64,000 nt of DNA from Chryseobacterium sp. (GCF_029240215.1 NZ_JARBTK010000002.1:434001-498000), one strand, 5' to 3'; positions 1-8,733 are shown, counted from the first letter of the stretch. Notes: generated by a model not told the origin, from the sequence alone. Numbers and translations are program-made.

Positions 1-47
1 TAGAAAAAATTTTTGACAGTGCTGCAAAAGTTGCTGAGAAAAAATAA
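1..47 (+). CDS. C-terminal end of an unidentified protein (partial)
   Basis: The window opens inside a reading frame whose last 14 codons encode a Lys/Ala-rich tail and end at TAA 45-47. A rho-independent terminator follows 25 bp later, which supports a real gene end. Too little is visible to name the protein. Confidence 0.4.
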   Translation, partial: EKIFDSAAKVAEKK

Positions 48-72
48 TCTTTAACTAGCTATAATTTATAAG

Positions 73-103
73 CCTCAAGTGTTTTTGCATTTGAGGTTTT
101 TTT
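73..103 (+). terminator. Rho-independent terminator
   Basis: A 9-bp stem with one G-T wobble (CCTCAAGTG / CATTTGAGG) around a short T-rich loop is followed by seven T. It terminates the partial gene at the window edge. Confidence 0.8.
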
Positions 104-241
104 ATTTCTTAAACACGAATACCACTAATTTTATTTGTATTTAAATTGTGAAAACATTTGTGCGATTAGTGGTTTAAAATAAAATCTGCATCACCAGCAA
201 AGGCGAAAATTATTATATTTAAATGATTAAAACTAAAAGAA

Positions 242-718
242 ATGAGTTCAGTATCACAATTAGCAAAAAGATTCAGAGAGGTTTTGCTTGACGGACTTTG
301 GATCGCTAATACCAATTTTAAAGATCAGCTTAAAGACGTAACGTGGGAACAGGCAACAACAAAAATTGCTGATTTAAATACCATCGCAATGCTCACCTTT
401 CATATTGATTATTACATCGCAGGAATTCTCAATGTTTTTGAAGGAGGTGATTTGGAAATTAAAGATAAATTCAGTTTTGATCTTCCGCCGATTGAATCTC
501 AGAAGCAATGGGAAGAATTATTAAATAAACTTTGCAACGATTCTGATAAGTTCGCAAACTTATTAGAACAATTACCAGATTCTAAAATGGATGAAGTCTT
601 TGTTGATGAAAAATACGGAACTTACCAAAGAAATATTGACGGAATGATAGAACATGCTTATTATCATTTGGGACAGATTACTTTGATTAAAAAATTGATT
701 TTATTTGAACACAAATAG
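242..718 (+). CDS. DinB-like (DUF1572-type) four-helix protein
   Basis: 158 aa, predicted soluble and all-helical. His54 in a TFHIDYY context and the pair His138/His142 in EHAYYHLGQ are spaced like the metal-binding histidine triad of the DinB/YfiT superfamily, which contains metal-dependent thiol transferases and many uncharacterised members. The C-terminal HLGQI motif is typical of the group. The ATG at 242 is preceded by an AT-rich leader without a Shine-Dalgarno sequence, as usual here. Single gene, convergent with the next one. The substrate is not predictable. Confidence 0.75.
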   Translation: MSSVSQLAKRFREVLLDGLWIANTNFKDQLKDVTWEQATTKIADLNTIAMLTFHIDYYIAGILNVFEGGDLEIKDKFSFDLPPIESQKQWEELLNKLCNDSDKFANLLEQLPDSKMDEVFVDEKYGTYQRNIDGMIEHAYYHLGQITLIKKLILFEHK

Positions 719-732
719 CACAAAATATATTT

Positions 733-1377
733 CTACTCAATGCAAACTATTAATTCCGCTACTTTTTTTAGGTCAACACTTTGTAATTCTGGGTTATAAT
801 TTAACTCGTCAATAATCATAATATCACCAGATTTCATATTGTAAATCTTTTCCTTAATTGATTTATTAAATTCATTTCCATAATTAACCATTGGTTCTTC
901 ATCATTAATTTTATAACGGAATTTCCCGACCTTTCCTAATTTCATAACAAATTGAGGAATGAAATATTCTATTTTAGAAGTGGAAAGTTCTTCTTTGGAT
1001 AAAGTAATTTTTCCTGTTTTGTTGTTGATACTTGCGAAAGGTTTCCCAATATTTAAAATTCGAAAATCTCTTTTTTCAACTGTTTCCTTACCTTTAACAA
1101 AACTAATAATTTTGATTTGCAATGTATTGCCTGTAACAGGAATAATGGAATATTGATTTTCTTCCTCTTTATAAACGCCGGATCCACTTACCTTAATGCT
1201 ATCCGATTTGGGAACATAAATTCTCAGATGATTTTTTATGCCTCTGTATACAATATTAAGCTCTTCATTTTCTACGATGGATTTATTGCTTGAATCATCT
1301 AATGACGAAATATGTTTTTTTGGTGTGCAACAAGCGCAGACGAAGAAAATAAGGATATAATGAATGAATTTTTTCAA
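733..1377 (-). CDS. Putative lipoprotein with a GldM-like beta domain
   Basis: 214 aa. A hydrophobic N-terminus ends in V-C-A-C (Cys16), a plausible lipobox, so the protein is probably a lipoprotein. Residues about 40-110 (NIVYRGIKNHLRIYVP, then a G-x-Y-x-I-x-P-x-x-G stretch) resemble the repeated beta-sandwich domains in the periplasmic part of the gliding/T9SS motor protein GldM. No other gld/por gene is nearby, so this is an orphan domain, not GldM itself, which is about 500 aa with an N-terminal membrane helix. Function unknown. Confidence 0.5.
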   Translation of the reverse strand: MKKFIHYILIFFVCACCTPKKHISSLDDSSNKSIVENEELNIVYRGIKNHLRIYVPKSDSIKVSGSGVYKEEENQYSIIPVTGNTLQIKIISFVKGKETVEKRDFRILNIGKPFASINNKTGKITLSKEELSTSKIEYFIPQFVMKLGKVGKFRYKINDEEPMVNYGNEFNKSIKEKIYNMKSGDIMIIDELNYNPELQSVDLKKVAELIVCIE

Positions 1378-1482
1378 AAGAATAATATATTGTTTTCACT
1401 CAAAGATATAAATTACCACAACCAAATCCCATTTCACCCTCTTTCAAAATTTACTTACCTTTAAAAAAAAATAAAATTTTCA

Positions 1483-3324
1483 ATGAAAAAATCGTTTGCA
1501 ATACTCTTTGCTTTGATCCTTTCACAATTTCATGCGCAGCAAAATGCTTATTATCAGCAGGCTGCCCAATATAAAATGGATATTGACGTCAATGCGGAAA
1601 AATTTACCTACGAAGGAAATCAAACCTTAAATTATTCCAACAACTCACCGGACGAACTCAATGTTGTATATTTTCATTTATACTGGAATGCCTTTAAACC
1701 TAACTCAATGATGGATCAGAGAGTTGCCGGACAAGGGAAAAATGGTGATTCAAGATTGCAGAAAGACGGAATTTCAAGATTGGCATCGATTCCGAAAGAT
1801 GAAGAAGGTGCCCAAAATATTCACTGGATCAAACAAAATGGTAAAAAACTAAAGTTTGAAATTCAGGAAACGGTGATGAAGGTTTATTTAAATGAATCAA
1901 TTAAGCCCAATTCAAAAACTACATTCACCATGGAGTGGGATGCCGTAATACCCCAGCAGATCAGACGTAGCGGAAGAAATAACAAAGAAGGTGTCGATAT
2001 GACGATGACGCAATGGTATCCTAAAATTGCAGAATATGATTATGATGGTTGGGCAACTTTCGATTACGTGGGAAGAGAATTTCATGCGCCGTTTGCAGAT
2101 TTTGACGTGACGATTAACATCAACAAAGATTATGTAATAGGAGCGGGCGGAACGCTTTTGAATCCTACAGAAGTCAAAGGTTATGATGCATCTGCAACTA
2201 TTAAAGCCAATAAAAATAAAGTTACATGGCGATGGGCTGCCAAAAATATGCTTGATTTTGCGTGGGTGGCAGACAGAGATTACTCGGTAGAAAGTTTTGA
2301 TGTTCCTCAAGGTCCGAAAGTGTTTTTCGTGTATCAGAAAAACGATAAAACTAAATTTTGGGGCGAAGCGCAACCTTACGTTACAAAGTATTTCCAGATT
2401 ATGAATTCACGTTTCGGAAAATATGCATATCCTTCTTACGCCTTCATTCAAGGTGGTGACGGAGGAATGGAATACGGAATGTGTACGATGATTTTGGGTG
2501 AATCAAAAAACCTTGAAGATTTAATGGGACTGATGGTTCACGAAGGTTCTCACTCTTGGTATCAGCAAATGCTGGCAACTAACGAACCTCTTAGACCGTG
2601 GATGGATGAAGGTTTTACAAGCTATGCCGAAAGCATCGTGATGCATCAACTGTTTCCGCCAACCGATGAAAGACCAAATCCTTTTGTGGATAAAATAAAT
2701 GCTTACAGAGGAATTGTACAAAAAGGAATCGAAGAGCCTGCAATCTGGCTCGGCGATCATCATGACAACGGAACGGCATACAGTTTTGCAAGTTATGTGA
2801 AAGGAGAGTTGTATTTAGTACAGTTGGGTTACATCGTTGGTGAGCAGAATTTAGAAAAAATAATGACCCAATATTTCAAAGAATGGAACATGAAACATCC
2901 TACCGACAGAGATTTCCTTCATATCGCACAGAAAGTTTCGGGGATGGATCTGAAGTGGTTTCATCACTATTGGATCAACACTACAAAAACCATTGATTAC
3001 GGAATTAAAGATGTACAATACGGTGCAAAATCGACAACGATTACTTTGTTGAATAATGGTCAGGTTCCGATGCCTATTGATTTCAGTGTGATGACGACAG
3101 ATAAGAAAATCATTACCTATCAAATCCCGATGAATATGACCCACACCTGGAAACAGGAAGACGGTTACGGTGATTTTACCACAGAAAAATATTGGCCTTG
3201 GACACAGAAAGAATATACATTGACGATTCCTTACACAAAATCTCAATTGTCATTGTTAGGAATAGATTTTAGCCAAAGAATGGCGGATGTAAATCCTGAG
3301 AACAATTTTGTTGAAGTGAAATAA
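1483..3324 (+). CDS. Secreted M1 family metallopeptidase (aminopeptidase-like)
   Basis: 613 aa with a signal peptide (MKKSFAILFALILSQFHAQ). The zinc site is complete: His353-Glu354-x2-His357 (HEGSH) and Glu376, the classic HEXXH-x18-E of gluzincins. The upstream GGMEYGM at about residues 327-333 replaces the GAMEN exopeptidase motif of canonical M1 enzymes. The N-terminal beta domain (about 25-220) and the helical C-terminal part fit M1 architecture. No T9SS sorting domain is visible, so the enzyme is probably periplasmic or outer-membrane associated. A terminator follows. Confidence 0.9.
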   Translation: MKKSFAILFALILSQFHAQQNAYYQQAAQYKMDIDVNAEKFTYEGNQTLNYSNNSPDELNVVYFHLYWNAFKPNSMMDQRVAGQGKNGDSRLQKDGISRLASIPKDEEGAQNIHWIKQNGKKLKFEIQETVMKVYLNESIKPNSKTTFTMEWDAVIPQQIRRSGRNNKEGVDMTMTQWYPKIAEYDYDGWATFDYVGREFHAPFADFDVTININKDYVIGAGGTLLNPTEVKGYDASATIKANKNKVTWRWAAKNMLDFAWVADRDYSVESFDVPQGPKVFFVYQKNDKTKFWGEAQPYVTKYFQIMNSRFGKYAYPSYAFIQGGDGGMEYGMCTMILGESKNLEDLMGLMVHEGSHSWYQQMLATNEPLRPWMDEGFTSYAESIVMHQLFPPTDERPNPFVDKINAYRGIVQKGIEEPAIWLGDHHDNGTAYSFASYVKGELYLVQLGYIVGEQNLEKIMTQYFKEWNMKHPTDRDFLHIAQKVSGMDLKWFHHYWINTTKTIDYGIKDVQYGAKSTTITLLNNGQVPMPIDFSVMTTDKKIITYQIPMNMTHTWKQEDGYGDFTTEKYWPWTQKEYTLTIPYTKSQLSLLGIDFSQRMADVNPENNFVEVK

Positions 3325-3336
3325 TTAGTTTAAATA

Positions 3337-3372
3337 AAAAAATCCCTTAAGAGTTTTTCTTTGGGGATTTTT
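3337..3372 (+). terminator. Rho-independent terminator after the M1 peptidase
   Basis: AAAAATCCC pairs with GGGGATTTTT across a loop of about 17 nt, with a T-run on the 3' side, 13 nt after the stop codon. Confidence 0.75.
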
Positions 3373-3489
3373 GGCTTAGTGAAATTTAAATATCGTTCAT
3401 TATAATCATATCTCTTTTAAATCTTCTGCGATGTCAGGTTTTAGAAGATTATGTATATTTGAACGTAACGACTGTACAAGATTAGAATA

Positions 3490-3909
3490 ATGACATATAA
3501 ATACTCCATATGTTTTCCTAATAAAGAGAAAATTGAATATAAAGACGAAGTAATATCTGCAAATGATGTACTTATTATCGCAAGAAATCATCCTTGGAGG
3601 GAACATTTAGTATTTACGGAAAACTCAGATATCAGTTCTATCTATTACAATCCATCATTGGATTTTACCTGTATAGAGAATGGAAAAAGTTTTGGTTTGA
3701 CTGCTGATTTTAACAAGAATAAAGAGGTTGAATTTTCATTATGGTATAAAAGACCAAAAAAAATAAAAATTTTATTCGGTCTTTTAGGTGAAATTGAAAA
3801 AAAGATTGTAGATAACAAATGGGAATTTGATCTTGAAAGTTCCTTAAACTATCTTAGATATTTTGTTTCGGGAAATTATTTAATTCTTGAGGAATTATTT
3901 AAAAAGTAA
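3490..3909 (+). CDS. Hypothetical protein, 139 aa
   Basis: The frame runs from ATG 3490 to TAA 3909. It is soluble and rich in aromatic and charged residues, with no signal peptide or membrane segment. An N-terminal Y-x-I-x-F-P-N-K-E-K strand pattern and a helical C-terminus can be seen. Single proteins of this size are often immunity-like or orphan in this clade, but no toxin sits beside it. Convergent with the M23 gene. Not recognised. Confidence 0.55.
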   Translation: MTYKYSICFPNKEKIEYKDEVISANDVLIIARNHPWREHLVFTENSDISSIYYNPSLDFTCIENGKSFGLTADFNKNKEVEFSLWYKRPKKIKILFGLLGEIEKKIVDNKWEFDLESSLNYLRYFVSGNYLILEELFKK

Positions 3910-3963
3910 TAATATGCGCAACCTTATATTATTAATAGTCTTTATAGGTTTGTGAATAAAAAT

Positions 3964-4797
3964 CTAATACGCCCTCGAATAAGATTTTTTCTCTTCCAAA
4001 AACTCTACTTTTTTTCCGTCTCCGGTTCTGAAAAGAGTTTTTACCGTAATTCTGTTTTTATCGGCAGTCGCACTCGGCAGATAGGTGACAAAATGCAGAT
4101 GAGGTCCGTTGCTCCAGCCTGTGTTTCCGCTTAATGCAATGAGCTGACCTTTGGTGACGGTATCACCTACGGTTACTTTTGCGCCGTTCTGCTGCAAATG
4201 AAAATACTGCGCAATTGTACCGTCAGAATGCAATATAGAAATGTAGTTTCCAAAAGGAGCGCAGCTCACGGTAGGGCAATTTTTATTATTGCTTTGAAGA
4301 ACGTCAATCACCAAGCCTTCTCTTGCAGCCAAGATTTCTGTTCCTTCAGGCATTGTAAAATCTAAAGAATTTTCGTTCTGGTGAGAAAACGTTCCGTTAT
4401 AGCCCTGGTACATCAGAAAAGATTTCCCTTTCTGATATGGCAAGTCGTACTGGTAAGTAGTGTCGTATTTTTTTATGATAATATCACCGATGTCTATCAA
4501 ATATCCCGGCATTTTTTTGATGCCCCATCTCTTTTTCTTATCATTTACCACAAAATAGGTAACCTTATTCCTTTTTGATTTTGCAGGCAGCACCTGGGTT
4601 GTTTTAAAGAGTTCAGGCTTCTTCATGTTCTCAAGTTCGGGCTGGCTTGCAAAGACGATCGATGTGGGATAGATTTCAAGATTGTCTACATAATAAGCAA
4701 TGGTATCCTGCTTTTGCTCATAATACATTTTCACGTTTTTCTGAGCAAATACGATGGTAAGCTGAGTGATGAAAAGTAGAATTAAAATTTTTTTCAT
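3964..4797 (-). CDS. M23 family peptidoglycan metallopeptidase
   Basis: 277 aa from the ATG at 4795-4797, chosen because it starts a clean signal peptide (MKKILILLFITQLTIVFAQ); an in-frame ATG 33 bp further out would spoil it. The C-terminal half is a LytM/lysostaphin-type domain: HQNENSLDF supplies the first His and Asp, and GPHLHF gives the HxH zinc/catalytic pair. It probably cleaves peptide cross-links of murein in the periplasm. The N-terminal about 120 residues match no domain I can name. Monocistronic, divergent from coaX. Confidence 0.85.
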   Translation of the reverse strand: MKKILILLFITQLTIVFAQKNVKMYYEQKQDTIAYYVDNLEIYPTSIVFASQPELENMKKPELFKTTQVLPAKSKRNKVTYFVVNDKKKRWGIKKMPGYLIDIGDIIIKKYDTTYQYDLPYQKGKSFLMYQGYNGTFSHQNENSLDFTMPEGTEILAAREGLVIDVLQSNNKNCPTVSCAPFGNYISILHSDGTIAQYFHLQQNGAKVTVGDTVTKGQLIALSGNTGWSNGPHLHFVTYLPSATADKNRITVKTLFRTGDGKKVEFLEEKKSYSRAY

Positions 4798-4906
4798 AGG
4801 TGTTTTAAGCTTAATAAAATGTTTTTGCAATGATAAACCATTTTTGCAAATATTAAAAGGCTCTTGTTTATGAAAATTGTTAAATTTACCCCCGAAAAGC
4901 TATTCA

Positions 4907-5665
4907 ATGAATTCTATCGTAATCAATGTTGGAAACAGCAATATCAGATTTGGTCTTTTTGATGATGACAACTGTGATATCTCATGGGTAATCAATACTA
5001 AACCTTACAGAACTGCAGACGAGCTGCATGGTCAGATGCTGATCTTGTATCAAACCTATAAAGTTGATCCTAAAAAGATTACAAAAATCATCATAGGTTC
5101 TGTAGTCCCTCAACTGACAAGGGAAATCACTTCTGCCATAAGAAAAATTCATGGGATCGTTCCTGTAATGGTAGACCGCAACACGCCTTCGGAAGTACAG
5201 GCAAAATCTAAACAGATGGGAACAGATATTTACGCCAACCTTGTTGCAGCACATAATCTATATCCCGGAAAAAAGAAAATTGTACTTGATTTCGGGACGG
5301 CACTCACGGCAAGCTGTGTCGCCGAAAACGGTGAAACATTAGGTGTAATCATCGCTCCCGGAATCGTGACTTCTTTAAATTCTCTGATCAGTCAGACCGC
5401 TCAACTTCCAGAAATTGAACTGGTAAAACCAAAAACGGTATTAGGATTAGATACCATTACCTGTATGCAAAGCGGAATGGTTTATGGTTTTCTTGGTATG
5501 GTAGAAGGATTTATCGACCGTATCAATGATGAGGTGAATGATGATTGTTTTGTCATTGCAACCGGTGGGGTTTCTCATGTGTACAAACCGCTGACGGATA
5601 AAATACACATTGCAGACAGACTACATACTTTGAAAGGTTTGTATTTTCTAGGGAAAGATATATAA
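4907..5665 (+). CDS. coaX: Type III pantothenate kinase
   Basis: 252 aa. It catalyses the first step of CoA synthesis, ATP-dependent phosphorylation of pantothenate. Visible motifs are the N-terminal phosphate-binding NVGNSNIRFG, the central LDFGTALT with a following G-x-I-x-P-G, and the C-terminal ATGGVSHV, the ASKHA-fold signature of CoaX as opposed to CoaA. The start at 4907 (MNSIVINVGN) puts the first strand at the N-terminus as in the family. An in-frame upstream codon at 4877 would add ten unlikely residues. Followed by a terminator. Confidence 0.93.
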   Translation: MNSIVINVGNSNIRFGLFDDDNCDISWVINTKPYRTADELHGQMLILYQTYKVDPKKITKIIIGSVVPQLTREITSAIRKIHGIVPVMVDRNTPSEVQAKSKQMGTDIYANLVAAHNLYPGKKKIVLDFGTALTASCVAENGETLGVIIAPGIVTSLNSLISQTAQLPEIELVKPKTVLGLDTITCMQSGMVYGFLGMVEGFIDRINDEVNDDCFVIATGGVSHVYKPLTDKIHIADRLHTLKGLYFLGKDI

Positions 5666-5670
5666 AAAGA

Positions 5671-5697
5671 AAACAGCCTTGAGAGGCTGTTTTTTTG
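5671..5697 (+). terminator. Rho-independent terminator after coaX
   Basis: AAACAGCC / GGCTGTTT stem with a short loop and a run of seven T, 6 nt after the stop. Confidence 0.85.
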
Positions 5698-5701
5698 TTT
5701 T

Positions 5702-5881
5702 TTAAAGACCACCGCAAGCATCACATTCTACTAACGGATAAACCCATGTGCCATTTTCATCCTGGAAAGGCATATTTCTGCATCCTATTTTTCTTACTCC
5801 GTTTTGATCGATGTAGAAACATTGATCAGGACGAATTCCCCCGTTAATTTTTGCGGTTTCTTTTCTTGTTAATTTTCTCAT
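5702..5881 (-). CDS. Small Cys-containing peptide with double-glycine leader
   Basis: 59 aa. The N-terminus MRKLTRKETAKINGG is a double-glycine leader like those of class II bacteriocins and of the numerous 'bacteriocin-like' peptides of Flavobacteriia; cleavage is expected after Gly15. The mature part of 44 residues has four cysteines (21, 34, 53, 56) and ends C-D-A-C-G-G-L. Such leaders are cut and exported by peptidase-containing ABC transporters, none of which is in this window. The start is the ATG at 5881; longer in-frame extensions are AT-rich noise. Antimicrobial activity is not shown by the sequence. Confidence 0.7.
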   Translation of the reverse strand: MRKLTRKETAKINGGIRPDQCFYIDQNGVRKIGCRNMPFQDENGTWVYPLVECDACGGL

Positions 5882-6037
5882 AGATGTACATATTTTGTTG
5901 TAATCAAATATATAAAATAATTCAACATGAAATGAATAAATAATAAATATTAACATTTAAGATTGAAAAAAAACAGGCGTATAGTATATTTTAATAGTGT
6001 ATTTAGGACTTTGTAATGAAGCATATTTTAAAAAAAA

Positions 6038-6469
6038 TTATCTTTTAGATTTAAAAAAAGCTTTCACAATCGAAGAACATTCATTTTCCATAATTCCGGT
6101 GACAATCTCTGTCTTTGGATGGAGTGTTAGATTTTTATTGATAAATCCTCGTTGCTCGTCTCTTGCGCCAATCACTACTTTTGAAATCTGCGACCACGAA
6201 AGCGCCCCGGAACACATCACGCATGGTTCTAAAGTCACATATAAAGTACAGTTGATCAAATATTTTCCACCCAGAAAATTAGCGGCAGAAGTGATTGCCT
6301 GCATTTCGGCGTGAGCGGTTACGTCGTTTAAAGTTTCGGTAAGATTATGTGATCTCGCAATCACCCGGTTGTTCGAAACCACAACACATCCGATGGGAAC
6401 CTCATCTTTTTCAAATGCAGCTTCAGCTTCGTTAAGAGCCATTTTCATAAAATATTCGTCGGTAAACAT
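6038..6469 (-). CDS. tadA: tRNA-specific adenosine deaminase
   Basis: 143 aa, CDA-fold deaminase. His53-Ala-Glu55 (HAEMQ) and Pro-Cys83-x2-Cys86 (PCVMC) are the zinc site and proton-shuttle Glu. Length and sequence fit TadA, which converts adenosine 34 to inosine in tRNA-Arg(ACG). Its start codon shares one base with the stop of the preceding gene (TAATG), so the two are translationally coupled. Confidence 0.9.
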   Translation of the reverse strand: MFTDEYFMKMALNEAEAAFEKDEVPIGCVVVSNNRVIARSHNLTETLNDVTAHAEMQAITSAANFLGGKYLINCTLYVTLEPCVMCSGALSWSQISKVVIGARDEQRGFINKNLTLHPKTEIVTGIMENECSSIVKAFFKSKR

Positions 6470-7098
6470 TATTCAATATTCAAAGTTAAAGGAAGTCTGA
6501 AGCGGTATCTTACCGGATCACCATTGATGACAGCCGGAGAAAATTTTCCTGAAAGAGAATATAAAGCAATCTCTGCCTGTCGGTTGAAAGTAAAATTATC
6601 ACCTTCAGCTTTTACATTGCTGATTTTACCGTTTTTTTCTACAACAAATGCCACATTGGTTTTTACAGGATTTATTTCGGAGTATACCGCCTCACTATAA
6701 AAGAGATTGGCAACTTCCTGCCTCAAAGCATTGATGCCTCCGGGATAATCTGCAGTTTTATCTGTAAAAGGAAAAATTTCGCTTTGATCTGAAGCTGGAT
6801 TTAGTTTTTTTTCTAAATTTAAATTAGACAAATCTTCAGTATTTTTCACTTTCAGCAAAGCTCCAACCAGTGCGGTGTTTTCAATACTGTCCATTTTTTT
6901 CATGAAGAATAAGAAATCATTTTTGATGGAAGCTTTGATAATGTTGTTTGACTCTGCATCAAATTTCTTCTTAAATTCAGTATTCAGCATACTTCTGTGC
7001 TGGTTGTAATAGTTTTTTACCTGCCTGAATTCTTCCGTCTGCTGTGGGAAGCAAAAAGTAGAAATGAATAAGAAAATATAGAGAAACAACGATTTCAA
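6469..7098 (-). CDS. Exported protein with a TonB-C-like domain
   Basis: 209 aa with a signal peptide (to about residue 20). Residues about 115-208 look like a TonB C-terminal domain: YPGGINALRQ, then V-x-F-V-V-E-K-N-G-K-I-S-N-V, and the closing R-F-R-L-P-L-T-L-N strand. No membrane anchor plus Pro-rich linker is present, so it is not a full TonB. First gene of a two-gene unit with tadA. Role unknown; related exported proteins are common in Flavobacteriia. Confidence 0.65.
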   Translation of the reverse strand: MKSLFLYIFLFISTFCFPQQTEEFRQVKNYYNQHRSMLNTEFKKKFDAESNNIIKASIKNDFLFFMKKMDSIENTALVGALLKVKNTEDLSNLNLEKKLNPASDQSEIFPFTDKTADYPGGINALRQEVANLFYSEAVYSEINPVKTNVAFVVEKNGKISNVKAEGDNFTFNRQAEIALYSLSGKFSPAVINGDPVRYRFRLPLTLNIE

Positions 7099-7146
7099 AT
7101 CATGATATTTATGTAAATGTAATCAAAAAATGAATATACAAGTTCA

Positions 7147-8067
7147 CTATTCTTCTGAATAATTACCCAAAGAGGCTTGTAAATGAGTACGAATCTCATC
7201 AACTAAAGTTTTAGGTTCTAAAACCGTTACCTCTTTTCCATACGAAAGAATTTCCTGCATAAAGTCATAAGTAGAGTGGAGGAAGAATTCAAAATAGATC
7301 TCTTCCCGAGTTTCTCTGGTTTCTTTCTGTGATTGGTGTAATGGAAAACTTCTGATATATTCTCCCTGATGTCGGCTGCATTTCAATACTATTTTTTGGG
7401 GATTTTGTTCGGTCAGATTCATTACACCAAAAGCATTTTTAAAATGTTCTCTGAAGTTGAATTTGTATTTTTCTCTGAATTTGTTTTTGGTAACATCAAG
7501 ATAATTGATCCTGTCTAAACCAAATGATTTTAAAGCTTTGTCTTTGGTGTCAATTGCAATAAGATACCATCGGTCTTTAGATTCTTTCAAAGCCAAAGGA
7601 TGAACTTGTCGTGATGTCATCAGTTTGTTTTTGTAATTGTAATGCTCAAAAGCCACAACTCTTTTATTACGGATGGCAAAGAAGAGATCATAAAAATGCT
7701 CTACACCGGTAGGTTTTCTGCTTTCAAAAAAGATAAAATCTGCAAAATCGGGATGCACGTTTAATGCATTGCTCACTTGAAAAGATTCCAGCAGTTTTTG
7801 GTTGTATTCATCAACTTCCATCATGGGACGGCTTTCAATATAGTAACGGTTGTCACCTTTCTTTTTGTTGTGAATAGAAAGATTAAAAAGATCTGAAATC
7901 TCACGGATATCCCTCTGCAAAGTTCGGATAGAGTAGCTCTTGATTCCCGCATCCTGAAATTCGAAAGAGCTGAGAAGATAGTCCTCCATCTGTGAATAGG
8001 TAGCAGGAGCGCTTTCTAATTTCTTGATGATTAGGGCATATCTTGTTAGGTAAAAATCTTTTTTCAT
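7147..8067 (-). CDS. WYL-domain transcriptional regulator
   Basis: 306 aa. An N-terminal helix-turn-helix region (about 1-75) is followed by a WYL domain (about 130-215) containing VHPLALKESKDRWYLIAID and a following FGLDRI, then a C-terminal WCX-like extension. WYL regulators sense ligands or single-stranded DNA; PafBC and DriD are examples tied to DNA damage. Its promoter carries a perfect CGACA-N5-TGTCG inverted repeat 14 nt upstream of a TATATTTG -7 element. The same arrangement recurs at six promoters between 17.4 and 26.2 kb, so this protein is the best candidate for their regulator. Autoregulation is likely; sign (activator or repressor) unknown. Confidence 0.9.
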   Translation of the reverse strand: MKKDFYLTRYALIIKKLESAPATYSQMEDYLLSSFEFQDAGIKSYSIRTLQRDIREISDLFNLSIHNKKKGDNRYYIESRPMMEVDEYNQKLLESFQVSNALNVHPDFADFIFFESRKPTGVEHFYDLFFAIRNKRVVAFEHYNYKNKLMTSRQVHPLALKESKDRWYLIAIDTKDKALKSFGLDRINYLDVTKNKFREKYKFNFREHFKNAFGVMNLTEQNPQKIVLKCSRHQGEYIRSFPLHQSQKETRETREEIYFEFFLHSTYDFMQEILSYGKEVTVLEPKTLVDEIRTHLQASLGNYSEE

Positions 8068-8117
8068 TGGTGTTTTTTAGATTTTATTATGAGCTTTTAT
8101 TGCTTTGTTTTGTATTA

Positions 8118-8151
8118 CAAATATATTCGGTTAATGCGACAAAAGGTGTCG
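8118..8151 (-). promoter_or_regulatory. WYL-gene promoter with perfect operator palindrome
   Basis: On the minus strand: CGACA-CCTTT-TGTCG (8151-8137), then a 14-nt gap after TTTTG, then TATATTTG (8125-8118), an exact TAnnTTTG -7 element. The start codon lies about 50 nt downstream. The operator overlaps where the -33 box would be. Site 1 of 7. Confidence 0.8.
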
Positions 8152-8320
8152 TGTTTTATTTTTGTTGATAAGTTTTTTGCAATTTATCTTAAAAAAATAG
8201 ACATTTATACTACCACAAACGGAGTCTTAAAACTCCATCAATTCAAGTAGCGGAGTGTATTGATAACTTTTCTAAACTTAAAGCAATCTATTTATCTACA
8301 TTCATTTACCCATTCTCGAA

Positions 8321-8576
8321 CCACCTGTAGCCACTTACAAAAATACCTTTATCAGGTTGTAGAAGTATATGGAGGTGCTTTATAACTACCTCTAACTATT
8401 ATTATAACTGTTTACATCCACTTATGGAAGGGCCTTTAACCGGTTATATAAGTGTCTGAAGACACTTCGTAACTACCTGCAAGTACTATAATATGTGCCT
8501 GTGGCCACTTTATTAAGGGCTTGTAGATACTTCACCAGCGGTCTCTAGCCGCTTTGGAAGGGGGCTATACCCCCCC
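8321..8576. repeat. Degenerate tandem hairpin array, 12 units, 21-22 bp period
   Basis: Unit cores start at 8321, 8343, 8364, 8386, 8408, 8430, 8451, 8473, 8495, 8517, 8538 and 8560, i.e. steps of 21 or 22 bp (mean about 21.7). Consensus is about NNNCCTGTAGCCACTT followed by an AT-rich spacer. Several units are perfect small palindromes with different arms: AGTGTCT/AGACACT, AGCGG/CCGCT, GGGGG/CCCCC. Three periods total about 65 bp, so the array does not keep a reading frame. Weaker units may continue left to about 8221 (GGAGT/ACTCC). Nothing else is seen between 8152 and 8320. It abuts the RAYT element. Confidence 0.75.
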
Positions 8577-8733
8577 CCTTGCCTAGCCCCCTGTTAGAAT
8601 CTTTGTATAGCTGGATTTGTAATTGCGACTCATCAATGTATGTTTTTATAAAAGATAAAATTATACAATCTGAGAGAATGAAGTTTTAAAAGAAAAAGCC
8701 ACACGATGCAATCGTGCGGCAGCGTGGGGTGTT
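8570..8733 (+). repeat. RAYT-flanking repeat, left copy
   Basis: It starts with a run of nine C, then TTGCCTAGCCCCCTGTTAGA, an AT-rich part with CATCAATGTATGTTTT and CTGAGAGAAT, and ends with the REP-like hairpin and a G-rich tail. The same order recurs at 9576-9700, and the CATCAATGTATGTTTT-to-hairpin part also at 9481-9568. These are diverged copies of one module around the transposase. Confidence 0.75.
8698..8720. repeat. REP-like hairpin 1
   Basis: GCCACACGAT-GCA-ATCGTGCGGC is a 10-bp stem with one mismatch, followed by AGCGTGGGG. Same family as the hairpins at 8884, 9539 and 9669. Confidence 0.8.

Noticed and set aside
8321..8576. CRISPR array
   Set aside because: Units differ strongly from each other, there are no unique spacers of constant length between identical repeats, and no cas gene is present.
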